From the NCBI RefSeq assembly GCF_963675165.1, contig NC_087378.1, positions 1,667,525 through 1,731,524 on the forward strand: DNA of 64,000 bases, in the 5' to 3' direction. A model generated the notes under the pieces. That model did no database searches and was not told the origin of the DNA. It saw only the letters and a program-made list of their open reading frames with translations. This document shows positions 46,338 to 58,900 of the stretch, piece after piece (position 1 is the first letter of the stretch; each line of letters opens with the position of its first letter). A program made the position numbers and the translations under genes. This DNA comes from Halichondria panicea. Its lineage: Eukaryota > Porifera > Demospongiae > Suberitida > Halichondriidae.

Positions 46338-49300
46338 GTATCTTGCACAAGTTTGAGGTCAGACTAGACTTGTTTTACTAGCTACAGCTTATTGACTGTC
46401 AATATGATTCTTGCGTTAGGATCAAACAATATTTTTAGCTCTCAGAGAGTTTAAAATCCCATAAGTGTAATGGTTCAACTCTTTTAGTGTATCCCTGTGA
46501 TAATGGACGGAAAAGATGTTGTTGCCATGGCGAGAACAGGATCAGGGAAGACGGCTGCCTTTCTTGTCCCTCTATTTGAGAGACTCAAGACCCACTCCTC
46601 TAAGGTGTGTGTATGAGCACGTATGTTATTTGATTGTTTCAGTCCTGACCGTTTTAGATTGGAGCTAGAGCTCTCATCTTGTCTCCAACTAGGGAACTGG
46701 CTACACAAACTATGAAGTTCACAAAAGAGGCAAGTGTTTCGCTGTTATTACATGCTTGTAGATATTAAAATATTAGCTAGTGAGCTTTAACAATTATCCT
46801 TGTTAATATAGCTTGGACGTTTCACTAGTCTTCGAGCAACCCTGGTACTGGGAGGAGACAAGCTGGAGGCTCAGTTTGCCTCCATGCATGAGAATCCAGA
46901 CATGTGAGTGTTGTAATGATTATGGAACACACATGTATAGCGGGTAATTTTCGGGGGACAAAATATTCGTGGTTCAGCAATATTGAGACATTTCGTGGGT
47001 AATATTTTCGTGGTTGGAGCTTGCCACTGCAGGTAAAGGTAGGCAAGGTCGCTTCATTCATGGGTAAAATATTCGTGGTCAGACCTCCAACCACGAAAAC
47101 CACGAATATTTTGCCCCACTACTTATGTATACATAATTAACCCGAGGCGCGTGGGCGGCCACGGGTTATAGTAGTCGTTTGGTTTGTTTGTTACCCGAGG
47201 CGCGCGTGGGCGGCCACGGGTATAGTAGTATGTTGGTCTGTTTGTTTGTTTGTTTGTTTGTTTGTCACAGGTATATCTACTCACCTGGATGCCACATCAC
47301 TGCGTTTACAGCATGGATAGCCTTCACACAACAATATCTTGATTTAAATAGTGGCAGATTTTGCTGTTAAAGCTTCTTTGTCGAGCAAAAGCTAAGAAGC
47401 TTGAATAAGCTTGTGACTAGGTCTGCTTACCTGGGTGCTCTAGCACTGCGTTTACAGCATGAGTAGCCTCCACACAACAAGTTAGTACTTTTGATAGTGA
47501 CAGCTTTAGGTGTTAAAGCTCCTTTGTCTAATAAAAGCGAGCAAAATGTAGCTTGAACAGAACTTGCACATGCGTTACTTATAACTGAAGTGATCCTGTA
47601 CCAAGAAAACGATGGAACAGGGTCACTAAAGTAGAAAGCTGTATATACCAGGAACAATGGAACAGGGTCACTAAAGTAGAAGCTTGAAATATAGCTCCTG
47701 CTGCTGACTGGGATCCTACTCCATGCAGAACCTGGAGCCATACTTCTCTGAGACTCCAGGCTTCTTTACTGTGATCCCAATCCACAGTGCATATATCTAG
47801 ACTATAGTACCACTACCTGTTCTCAACTGTTTCAGCATGCCAGGGGCGTAGCTACCATTGTTTCCTGGTTGCCCAGAAACCCCCCCAGGAGCTGCTGAGA
47901 AAATTGGGCAGGGCTCCCTATAATTGAAAAATCATGCAGCCCTGCCCATCTTTTCACACGTGGCTGCAAATCAATAATCAGAGCAGCACCGTGAAGCGTT
48001 TCACTTTGGCTTTGTCTCAGCTAGTTAGTCTCAGCTAGCTAGCTACCTCAAACAAAGAAGACCAAGACTTAAGTTCTAGATCTAGTATCAATCCTGAATG
48101 CTCCAGTATTCTCAGACTCAGCTCTAAGCACAACTTTATTCAGGAGTTTAGAACAATCTCAGCCACATGAAACCTCTCAGGTAAATGACATTTAATTGTT
48201 GCTCAGCTAGACTAGCAATACACAATTGGCACCTGCATGCCTAGTATGTTACGTCTATAGCTAGCTAGCTTCTCACAAACATGTAAAAAAGTCATGAACA
48301 ATAGTCAATAACAGTAGGTGTGCCCCAATCAAGAGGGTGTGGTACCGGAAGTGGGCGTGGCCACAAAAATTTCGCGGCGCTATCGCGCCGCTGATTTTTC
48401 TGCAGAAACCCCTGTCTCAAAAGTCTGGCTACGCCCCTGCATGCCTCCAGTCTGGTTTAGTTTTATTGCTCCTGAGTTGCTGTGCAAGTCATACATGATA
48501 ACAACATCACTATATGCACTGCATTATATTTCTGGTTTCTTTTTAATCATGTCACCAGCCGAGGGTTTGCACTTTAGTGCTCTAGTTTGTTTGTTTGTTT
48601 GTTTGTGACAGGTGAATCTACTCACCTGGATGCCACAGCACTGCGTTTACAGCATGGATAGCCTTCATACAACAAGTTATTAATTTTAATAGTGGCAGAA
48701 TTTCATGTTAAACCTTCGTTGTCAAATAAAAACGAGCAAAAGCTAAGAAGCTTGTGACTGGGTCTGCTTACCTGGATGCTCTAGCACTGCGTTTACAGCA
48801 TGGGTAGCCTCCACACAACAAGTCAGTACTTCTAATAGTGGCAGCTTTCGGTGTTAAAGCTTCATTGTCTAATAAAAGCGAGCAAAATGTAGCTTGAACA
48901 GAACTTGCACATGCGTTACTTATAACTGAAGTGATCCTGTACCAGGTCCAGAAACAATGGAACAGGGTCACTAAAGTAGAAAGCTGTATATACCAGGAAC
49001 AATATTGGAACAGGGTCACTAAAGCAGAAAGCTTGCTTTAGCTGACTGGGATCCATGCAGGACCTGGAGCCATACTTCTCTGAGACTCCATGCTTCTTTG
49101 CTGTGATCCTAATCCACAGTGCATATATTTATAGTACTACTACCTGTTCTCAAATGTTTCAGCATGCCTCCAGTCTGGTTTAGTTTTATTGCTCCTGAGT
49201 TGCTGTGCAAGTCATGCATGATGATGATAACAACATCACTATATGCACTGCATTATATCAGTCTTCTGGTTTCTTTATAATCATGTCACCAGCCGAGGGT

Positions 49301-52300
49301 TTGCACTTTAGTGCTCTAGTTTATTTATGCTTTGTGCTCATACTTACCCTCACTCAGACATATATGTTTCTATCTCCAGTATTATTGGCACCCCCGGACG
49401 CTTTCTCCACTTGGTTGTAGAGATGGGACTAAAACTGTCTTCGATTGAGTATGTGATTTTCGACGAGGCTGACCGTTTGTTTGAAATGGGATTTGCTGAG
49501 CAGTTGCTAGGTATCGTTCAACAGCTTCCTGAAACCAGACAGACCCTCTTGTTTTCTGCCACTCTCCCAAAGCAGCTTGTGGAGTTTGCAAAGGCTGGTA
49601 TGTTTGGGAGCTATTTACTGCATACTCTAGCAGACACTTATAAACTGTTACTCTTAACTGTGGCCTAATTTTCAGGTGGCTGGTTCTACAAAAGTTACTA
49701 AATTCGCTATTATCCATAGCCATTCATTCCACACACACCGTATGATCGATCATTGAGGGGATTAGCCGTTGGCCCTTTCTTTTCCTTTAGCTCTTGTTCA
49801 GCCTCCTGCTTCTGCTGAGCACGAGAAGTGACGAGGAGGGTACCCACCCACCCACCCACACACACACCCCCCCACACACACACACACACACACACTTGTA
49901 TCATGGTAGCCTATAAGTTATGTCCTGTTCTTTCCCTAGGACTCAAGGACCCCGTGTTGGTTCGACTAGACGTGGACTCTAAACTGAGCGAGCAACTCAA
50001 ACTTCACTTCCTGGCTACTCGTGCTGATGATAAACCAGCTGTCCTCCTCTACCTGTTACGTAATGTCGTCTCAGCGGGGGAGCAAACTGTTGTGTTTGCA
50101 GCCACTAAACACCACGTGGAATATCTTAAAGAGGTGAAGTAGACACCTACGGAGTTACATTCTTCTATGCTCATGTAACTATAATAATGAGGCTACATAT
50201 TAAACTTCGACTAACTATATCTGTAACCAGTATTTGTCCAGCCTGCACTTAGCAAGGATGTACCCAGAATTGTTTATGTGATGTCTATCTTAAATCCTCA
50301 ATTCGGTAAACTTAGGCCTTAAAAGATGGTTATTTTTGTCTAGAGCAGTGTGGGCATATCCCTACTTAAGCATATGCACCTTTCGCCTTCACTCTACGAT
50401 CTTTCTCCAGCTCCTGACAGCAGCTGGCATATCGGCCACTCATACGTACAGCTCTCTGGACCAGACTGCCCGTAAGATCAACGTGGCCAAGTTTGTCAAC
50501 AAGAAAGCCTCTGTCATGATTGTCACCGATCTCGCTGTGAGTGCATGGAAGACAGTGATAATAGACTATACAGGCTATTTCACAGACTGCGTTCAGTGTG
50601 GGAGCAATGCTTACACCATAGTTATTGTGAAATCAGCTTCAATCGAGACATGTACAGTGACACCTGCTTATAGTGGTCACCCTTATTATAAGCAGACCCA
50701 GGGTTGCTGTAAATAAGAAGTGGCCTGCTACGTAACACAGGTTGTTAACCCAGTGTAGAGGGTGACTAACACTTACTCCTAGTTTAACAAGAATATCACT
50801 TAGGCACACCACTGATATAGAAATTTTGTAGAAAAGTCCTGCAAAAACCTGTCTGTAATTAATATTTTTCCTGTGCCTCAGGCTAGGGGCATTGACATAC
50901 CTATGCTGGACAATGTCGTCAATTACAACTTCTCGTGCAAGCCAAAGCTGTTTGTTCACAGAGTGGGTGAGTGAGAGATACACGGTGTACTACATTGTAT
51001 ATGTTTCTGTCCATAATTTGAGAAGTGTATATGTAGTATTTATAGGCAAATTAAAATTGATTTAGTGGAATGATATTGAATGCATTTTTGCCTCCAGGAA
51101 AAGATGCAGTAACTATATATATGATTATTACTATCCCAGGTCGTGTTGCCAGGGCTGGTCGCAGTGGGTGTGCCTACTCTCTCCTCTCGTCTGATGAAGT
51201 GCCCTACATGCTGGACCTCCACCTTTTCCTGGGCAGGCCGCTCCAAATGAGCTCTGCATCGAAACAGCTTGTATCTGGTGGGTGGATATGATGAGAGTTG
51301 TACCCTGTGCACTCACTCAGTAGGTAGTGTTAGCCGCCGAGTCTACAGTGTTATGTGTTTCGATTGTTGTACGTAAAACCTCTCCAATTGCCTTAAAACC
51401 ATCAACGAGCATGGTACGTATGTACAAGTACTTGTATCAATGTTGTGCTGCATTTCCTGCAGGTACCTATGGCAGTGTTCCCCAGTCAATCATAGACAGT
51501 GAGCATGACACTCTGAGGAAGCTACACTCCACCTCTCCAGTAGAATTGGACGAACTCCACAGAATCTCCACAAATGCTCAGAAACAGTACGTCAGGTCCC
51601 GAACCCAACCAGCCCCAGAGTCAGTGAAGAGAGCTAAAGATCTCGTTCCGTCGGTGTTGCCTGCCCACCCAATGTTTGAGCAGCTGTGCTCTCAGGAGGA
51701 CATGGCCAGTAGTCGCCTTCTGGACTCACTCAAATCATATAGACCAAATCAGGTGACATGTACTAACTCTGTACAAGAGGTAGCACTTAGTCTCATTCCC
51801 GGCCTGACTTTTCTCTATTATTTTTGGCTTGGGAACGAGGCTAGGTAGCACTCTGCTGAGGAGAAATGTTCATGTTCAGAGTCCTAGTTTTTTTTACTGT
51901 TTTGTTGCAGACCATATTTGAGATACACTCGACCAGTAAAACCACAGCTAAGCAGGTCATGAAGACTAAAAGGTATACATGCACTGGCTGGTGTGCAGCC
52001 TCAGGTATTTTCATTTTTTCTCAGGAAATACCATGGTGAAGTACTAAGTGCTGTTAGACAGAAGACGGGTCAATCTTCATCTGAAGCAGCTGCTTCCACT
52101 GATGGTGACGCTGCCGATAGTGGTGAGCTCCGATTAGATGAGTCCAGCAAACAGCCGAGTCATCGTGATGAGGAGCATTACTTGAAATACACTTCGTCTG
52201 ATGTCCACTCTGAAAGAGGGTGGGTTATCGTACTGTACAGTCATGTACGTGCCCACACCTCTTAACACATTCATCACACTCACACTCACACACCCTAACT

Positions 52301-53224
52301 CGTACCCCCTTCACATTCACACACTTATACCCACACTAACTCTTACCCCCCTCACACTTATACCCACCCTAACTCGTACCTCCTTCACACTCACACCCTA
52401 ACTCGTACCCCCTTCACATTCACACACTTATACCCACCCTAACTTGTGCCCCCCACACTCACACTCACACACACCCTAACTCGTACCCCTCACACTCACA
52501 CACACACACCCTAACTTGTGCCCCCTCACCACTCTATATTAATTGTGCGCCCCCTCACACACACACACACACACACAGTCTGTCTCTAGGGTCAAGCTTT
52601 CAGAGAGACGCGGAGGGAGCTGCACTAGACTTAGCCGGAGACGACGACCAGACTTCAAAAAAGAAAACCAATATCAAGACATGGTAATTGTAAAACTGCC
52701 TCTTTAACATTATATGTATTAATTTTATGTACGTGTACAGTGTGCATGTGTGTACAGTCAGTGCAGACTTAATAGTACAATAATCACCACTGTACAGGGA
52801 CAGAAAACGTAAGAAGTTTGTTGGGGACAGCAATCAGCCCAAGAGAGTCAAAACGGAGAGCGGCCATTGGATAAAGGCCTCTTACAAGAGCCATGCCTAT
52901 CAGGAGTGGAAGGACAGATACAAGCTAGACACACCTCTAGCAGGAGCTGAAGAAGACACACAGGCAATCTCGCTCAAGAAACCCTCTAGAGGAAGAAAGG
53001 GACGATTTGCAGAAGCTGAGGAAGATACACAGTTTAAGAAACCTTCTCGAGGAAGAAAGGGACGATTTGGGACAAGTAAAGTAGAAAAAGAAGGCAAAGG
53101 AACAGTTGGTGGCCTCAGGTCTAAAGGAGAGATACTAAAGAAGCGAAAAATGAAGAACATGCAAGAAATGGCTCGAAAGCGAAAGTCTAAGAAGCAATCA
53201 GCTGGCAGTAGTAAACAAAAGTGA
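45539..53224 (+). CDS. DDX54: DEAD-box RNA helicase DDX54 (yeast Dbp10 orthologue)
   Basis: Exons 45539-45713, 46011-46081, 46488-46604, 46658-46729, 46812-46903, 49380-49597, 49940-50133, 50411-50536, 50882-50966, 51140-51277, 51463-51752, 51911-51972, 52025-52219, 52579-52683 and 52798-53224 give 788 residues. Motifs in order: [11 protein letters not shown] (Q), ARTGSGKT (I), PTRELA (Ia), LGGDKLE, TPGR (Ib), [11 protein letters not shown] (II), SATLP (III), VFAATKHH (IV), VTDLAARGIDIP (V) and [13 protein letters not shown] (VI). Past the core, the DBP10-specific C-terminal region ([20 protein letters not shown]) and a basic tail (GRKGRF twice) identify DDX54, a nucleolar helicase of 60S ribosome assembly. 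The fourth intron begins with GC (GAG|GCAAGT). Intron 46904-49379 is swollen to 2.5 kb by repeats. Confidence 0.97.
45741..45963. mobile_element. Inverted-repeat element with long (about 53 bp) arms
   Basis: The left arm 45741-45795 (GCCTCGAGACCAGCCGTTCG..) and right arm 45908-45963 (..CGAACGGCTGGTTACGAGGC) are reverse complements with about four differences, around a 110-base centre. It fills most of DDX54 intron 1. Confidence 0.85.
46304..46338. repeat. (ATA)n microsatellite
   Basis: About eleven TAA units in DDX54 intron 2. Confidence 0.85.
46936..47119. mobile_element. CCGTATAGCGGG-family MITE, end-truncated
   Basis: TATAGCGGGTAATTTTCGGG through to ACCACGAATATTTTGCC matches the element at 9420-9625 almost base for base, but the outermost right terminus is missing. 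Confidence 0.85.
47235..49322. repeat. Tandem duplication (unit about 740 bp) in DDX54 intron
   Basis: Copy A (47235-47840 continued at 48445-48597) and copy B (about 48585-49322) share nearly all sequence, including TTTGTTTG runs, ACTCACCTGGATGCCAC, GGAACAGGGTCACTAAAG and GTCACCAGCCGAGGGTTTGC. Within each copy a block of about 150 bases starting near CTGGATGC..ACTGCGTTTACAGCATG is itself repeated. Copy A is interrupted by the element at 47841-48439. Confidence 0.88.
47841..48439. mobile_element. 599-bp element with CAGGGGCGTAGC ends and 5-bp target duplication
   Basis: CAGGGGCGTAGC and GCTACGCCCCTG are perfect 12-bp inverted termini. CATGC flanks both sides (47836-47840 and 48440-48444). 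Copy B of the surrounding duplication has the uninterrupted site TTTCAGCATGCCTCCAG near 49159-49175, with a single CATGC, which proves the insertion borders. There is no transposase ORF. Confidence 0.93.
52258..52577. repeat. Degenerate CA-rich satellite
   Basis: Repeated CACACTCACAC, ACACTTATACCCAC and CCCTAACTCGTACCCC phrases, ending in a CA tract directly before the exon at 52579. The CA tract also serves as the pyrimidine-poor run-up to the splice acceptor. Confidence 0.8.
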
Positions 53225-53523
53225 TTAAGTCACATGACTTTTTGTTACAATTATGTCATGCACATGTACATGTACGTGTCACATGCTGTTGTACGAACTG
53301 TTTTGTGCAAATTAAATTTATGATGAACATTGAACATTGAGTGTGAATATCATACATGTGTCATGCATCATAATGTTTGTCAAGAGTTCTTTGATAATCT
53401 GACCTTGTCCAAACCTGCAGCAATAATTGGAATGTTCAAGGCAATATTATATGTAAACATGAAAGTAAAAGCCAAGATACTGTTGGAAAGCAAGAGTTCA
53501 TGAACTCTTGATGAAAGTTATAA
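53225..53523. other. Convergent spacer, DDX54 / LCMT1
   Basis: 299 AT-rich bases with a TACATGTACGTG-type palindrome cluster near 53264-53280. Nothing else is evident. Confidence 0.45.
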
Positions 53524-55500
53524 TTATATACCTATTCTTTTCTTGTCAGTGTAGCCACAGCTGGCACAGTAGTGCTGTAGCAGTTGTATTAACAGTTCCT
53601 TCTCATCGAGAAACTCTAACCTCTCAATTCTGTACAAACAAAATTATACATCTAATACTGTGACTGACGTATCACTACTTTGTGTACATCGTCACGAAAT
53701 ATAATAGACTAGTACAACTATATACATGCGAGAGATTGTACAACCTGTACGGTGGACTATGGAATAAGAAAGTCATCTTCTCATCAGTAATTGCATGGAT
53801 GGACACTGTATAGCTACATGTACTGGAGTGGTGAGGCAATAACTCAACGAATTATTTTTGTTATCTCTATATAGCCTAGAGATAGTAATCCAGTAAATAA
53901 AAGATTACCTTAACCGCAAGCCCAATAATAAATCACCTTTGTATTTCATTCTTAGGTAGCTGTTGATAGACCTCTGCCATATCTAATGCCCAAGTACACT
54001 GCCACCCATTTCCAAGGAAACGCTGTTTCTGTGACTCCAGGTCAGGGCATGCATTGATACCCAATAGAGAGCAACCTCTGTGCTGCATGTGAGCATGGAA
54101 CAGTGTCAGGGTGGCGGGGGTGGAGTAACAGGTGAGTATATACTTACTGCAAGATTTGCCTGCATGGTCAGTCCAAAACTGTCATCGGGGAAAATCTGAA
54201 TTGGATGAGTGTGAAACATCATGAGTACTAACTAGAAAGGGAACAAGTTGAACACTCACACTTCAATATTATAAAACGATGTCCGCTATACAGTTACAGT
54301 GTAACTACGACAGCACATTACTCACTGGCTCGTAGTTCAAGAATAGTGCAGTGGAGAAGTTGTTTCCAGCCCATCGAATCACTTCTCTGGACTTGTCTGG
54401 ATCCATATACACAAGTACACATTCGGTCAGGAACAAAGTGGGAAGGCTGCAATAAAGATAATGGTACCAGATCTCTATCAGAAAGGTGGTAAACACACTT
54501 CAGAGTGAGGTTATGGCTATGCCATTAAGTAAATTCCACCATGCAGTAAGTGTAGATGTGAATGCACGTGCACATTGCTGTCACAATAGCGACTAGAATT
54601 GAATGGCATAGCGCTAGCCATAAGACCACCTACAATTAATTGTAGAAAACAACTAAGGGCAAAACAACTAGTCTAATTACCAGGAGTGCACTCCAACCAC
54701 TCGGTGTACCTGGTATCGACTCCACTACTCAGAAGCTTTTCGCCGACAGTAGCCATATCTCTGAGGTCTCCTGATAGTAGTTTGTAGTGCTTGGAGGAGA
54801 TGGAGTCTTTTTCTATCACAGGATCTACTAAAACTTCTCTCAATGGTTCTTTACTACTGCAGAGTGTGCATACGAAAAATTAATAGAATATCGAGTCCCT
54901 AAGAGATGCAGTAAATAGAATTATGATCTAACAATACCATTTTGTTCTTCACCTGATATAGTAACATTTTCTTGCTGTCACGGCTTCGAAGTCGACCTCG
55001 ACAAGCAGCTTCGGTCTGAGCGATCTTGCACTGAGGGTCCAATATAGCGTGTCATAGCCTGCTCCAAAGTTGATCACCTGACTCTCCTCACCCGCTAGCG
55101 AGAGAAACTTCTCGACTAACAGCTGATACAATCTGACCCTCGCAAAATAACCTGCGTATGAAAAGTTGAATATACAACTCTCGGAAAGAGATGTCGTACA
55201 TGATTATCTGCTACTGGTAAAAAATTCAAGGTAATCCTCGTCATTTCAAAGCACAAATGCTCATCACCTCTGTTTATTTCCGGAGATTTACGATCTGAGG
55301 TTCTGCAAAAATACTTGACAAAGTCGTCCTCCCAGTAGCCCTTCTGTGTAGCATATCTAAAGTATAGAGCAAACAATTATGTGAACTGAAGCAACATTTC
55401 CTTGCACCATACTTAACCTTTTACATGATGTAGCATCATCATTTGTAGTTTGCACAGCCAGATCATCACTTGCTCTACGACTAGATCTACTTTGGGCCAT
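53524..55500 (-). CDS. LCMT1: Leucine carboxyl methyltransferase 1
   Basis: Minus-strand exons 55500-55418, 55356-55268, 55151-54953, 54856-54710, 54446-54326, 54195-54148, 54082-53937 and 53629-53524 join in frame to 312 residues (human 334). The SAM-binding motif is VINFGAGYDTLYW. Other family blocks are GYWEDDFVKYF, PEINRGYFARV, VEVDFEAV, LPTLFLTECVLVYM and RIERLEFLDEKELL. LCMT1 methylates the C-terminal leucine of the PP2A catalytic subunit, favouring B-subunit binding, in the cytosol. The substrate-side Arg and Glu positions look conserved. The first ATG is at 55500, 430 bases from the NPC1 start on the other strand. Confidence 0.95.
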
Positions 55501-55930
55501 TTTGTACTTAGAGAAGGCAGGTTGAAGAAGAGCAGTAAATGGATCAACTCCAGTTCAAGTTAGTTGGAAGTTCAAGTCAACAGTGCTAGTCAGCATGGCA
55601 AAAGGGGTGTGTGTGGCGCAGGTGAGGTCAAAGGTCATTTGGAAAAGGGTCCGGCTTTCCCGGATCTGTTCTAATGGAACGCTATCAGAAGACGGCTAAA
55701 CAGCACAGCACAATATCCAAAAATCTGTAAATTAGAGTCTAGATGTCCGTAAATGTGGCCTGTTTACGCTAATGAAATTTTTGTCATGAATATAATTAAC
55801 TATCCCCCACATGACTGGCGTGGCAGCATCAGCCCATATATCATTTGCACTCTCCTCTTCTTTTTATTACACGGTGGCACTCTGTTTCTCAAACATCTAA
55901 TTGAAGGTTCACAGACCAGACGTGTTGTTC
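55501..55930. promoter_or_regulatory. Divergent start region, LCMT1 / NPC1
   Basis: 430 bases between opposed start codons. A short plus-strand ORF (from 55753) runs through it in a different frame from NPC1; I consider it fortuitous. No TATA box is clear. Confidence 0.45.
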
Positions 55931-58900
55931 ATGGCTTCAAGTATCTCAGCTGGAGGCTGCTTACTGCTCTGTGCAGTGGTGAGCTCAATTTATAAGAATA
56001 TTCTTAACTTGTTTAATATAGCTAGCTATATAGCTGGAGCATATAATTGACTATGTACTGACAACCTATAGTATTCTATAGCCAGGTAGTATTTATATCC
56101 TGGTGTTGGTGTCACGGATCATGTCAGATACACGGCATGCAATGGTTATGAATATTGGAAGTACCTTAAATAATTACATGTACATATGCTGTTTACTCAT
56201 GATAAAGGAGAGAGGGATTGGAAATGGCACTAGAACGTCTACTTTTGTGCTGGGGGTGTTAAACAGCTGTTAAAAGCAAATTTAGACCCTTCCAAACCCT
56301 CCTAAAGCGTTGATACAATGCCTTTTGCTGGTAGGCATCACTTAGAAATGACCAAATAAACTATTGTTGTGAATTTGCTAGAGGGATACATTGTCTCTAC
56401 ATGTATAATACAGATTATTTGGACACCTTGGTTCCAGAGCCAGGCCAGATAACTGAATATGCGGTTAATCGAATAGATAAACTACGCCTTGATCCACCCA
56501 CTTTATTAATAAACAGCAGTGCCACATGGTTGTCTGCGCATGCGCAGAAGATAAGCAGGCCTGTCTCCATAGTAACAGCTGCAACACGCATGCGCATTTA
56601 AGGGACACGCCCATTTTCTGAATTAGAAAATTGCCAAACGAGGTTCTGGATAACGGAGGTTCTACTGTACCCACTAGAACTGTCTAACAAGTAGTGTACT
56701 GTGTCTCATAATTAAAGTCTCAAGTATTGTATGGAATTACAAGCTAAGCAGCAGTATTTTTACACTGACAGTAAGACGATTCTTTGTCAATGGTTTGTTT
56801 CTTTGGCCATTTTTCCAACGTTAAAAAGGCAGCCTCGATTAAACCACATTGGCAACGTGGTTGTTCAGTCGAGGGTACTTTCGTTTCCAATCTCTCTCTC
56901 CTTTATCGGTTTACTCTAACCTTTCTTTGCCATGCCACGCCTACTATAATCAATATGTGGTGCCATGTATCCGACTGTCGTTAAGTACTTGTGTAACTCA
57001 CCAACCATAGGTACAGTTGTGTTGTACAATTTATCTTGTACACATTGCTGGCGGTTTTTTTTTGCTTGTAGGTATAGGTGATTAGTAGGTGTGTGCCCAT
57101 TATTGCAAGGAAGTGATTTCACATCGTGTTGACATTCATTTTATTCTTGCCCAAATACCAGCCATAGCAACTAGTTGATAATTACCTGCTCATGTTGCTT
57201 GGTTACACTTATGTTATAGATCAGGTCTAGTGTGTCATTTCCCTAGTATTCATGCACTCTTGCTAGTGCATTATGTGATAATTATGTAATCATTTCGGGG
57301 TCATCTCATTTAGAGGGACATTCTTGTGTGGGGTGAACTGATGTGGTGCTGAACTTTCATTCCCACAAAATGTTAATAATTATGGTGTGACTAGTGTTAA
57401 TGAATATTTGTACAATACCTAGGATGTGCCCCTGTCAGCATTGTAGAGAACCCTCTATTGAATTCCCCCCATAATGTCAGCCCATCTAGGCGCTTTGGTC
57501 AGAGAGGTGTGTGTGGGGTGATCTACTCTGAACTTTCATTCGTATATTAGTATAGCGTGATTCGTGTTATCGAATATTTGGCTTACCAATAGCCAGGGAC
57601 TATACTCTGCCAGCATTGTAGAGCCCTCATTGAATTCCCCCAATAATGTCTGTAGGCACTTTGGTCAGAGAGGCGTGTGTGTGTGTGTATGGGGTGATCT
57701 ACTCTGAACTTTCATTCGTATATTAATATGGCGTGATTAGTATGTTTGGCTTACCAACAGGGACTATAAACCCTGCCAGCATTGTAGAGCCTTCAATTAA
57801 ATTCCCCCGATAATGCCCTGTAGGCGCTTTGGTCAGACAGGTGTGCGTGTGCGTGTGTATGGGGTGATCTACTCTGAACCTTCATTTGTATAAATTCAGT
57901 CTATGTGTCATGATTAACATTATCGAATGTTTGGCTTACCAACGGGGACTATACCTATACTTGTCAACACTGTAGAGTTGGGCTAAAGGTGGCCCTTAAT
58001 TCATACCTGGCGATTGATGATTGATATTGAATTCCCCCAATAAAATCAGCCCATCTTGTAGGCGCCTGGAGGCGTGTGTAAAATATATGTATGGGGTGAT
58101 CTACTTTGAACTTTCATTGTTGTGCTTCTGTTTGTGGTTTCCATTGGTGATGGGGTGATGTTACATTACACTGTACATGTATGCACTTCCTCCTCTGTTT
58201 AGAGCCTTATCCCACGATTCTCCCTGTATTTTGTATTCTTTTTTTTCTCTGACAGTATGCACAATAAAGTTTTGCTGATTATAATCTTGTGGCTAAACAA
58301 TTATTGGTGTTTTTCATAACTTAAACATTTGCATTGCTATGAGCTTCTCTTTGATGTTATTCTCCCCTCTCCCCTCAGGCACTCCTGTCTCTCTCTCCTC
58401 TCCCCTCTTTGGCTCAGGACCCTCCCCCTACGCCCAACATCACCCACGAAGCTGGCCATTGTCTCTGGTTAGGGCAGTGTGGCCCCTCTGGACAAGCTAA
58501 TGGCGTCTTTAACTGTTTCTACAATGGGCCTGCCCACAACGTCACACCCGGCTCTGAGTTTCAGAAAGCCCTATTGGACATTTGTCCCCAGTATGCTAAC
58601 GGCCCTGTGTGCTGTGACAAGAACCAGCTCGACACTCTAACTGGTCAAATTGGCATCCCTAGACAGTTGCTCGGTCGTTGTCCTGCCTGTTTGAAGAATT
58701 TCATCAATATTTTCTGTGCTTCGACATGTGATCCAAATGCTTCTCAGTTCCTTGACGGGAAATTGCAATATGATAAAGATAAGAAGGAATTCGAAGTGAC
58801 CAGTGCAACTGTATATCTCGATGACGAATATGCTCATGGTGTGTTCAACTCTTGCAAGAATGTTATCAATCCTCAAGACAATGCCCAAAAAGTTGTTGAC

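Noticed and set aside
47427-49019. Two similar minus-strand ORFs (about 100 and 83 codons) in the DDX54 intron
   Set aside because: They are alike only because they lie in the two copies of the tandem duplication; composition is Ser/Cys-rich without any recognisable domain, and they overlap other frames equally well.
55753-55995. 80-codon plus-strand ORF over the LCMT1/NPC1 start region
   Set aside because: It overlaps the NPC1 signal-peptide exon in another frame and has no independent support.
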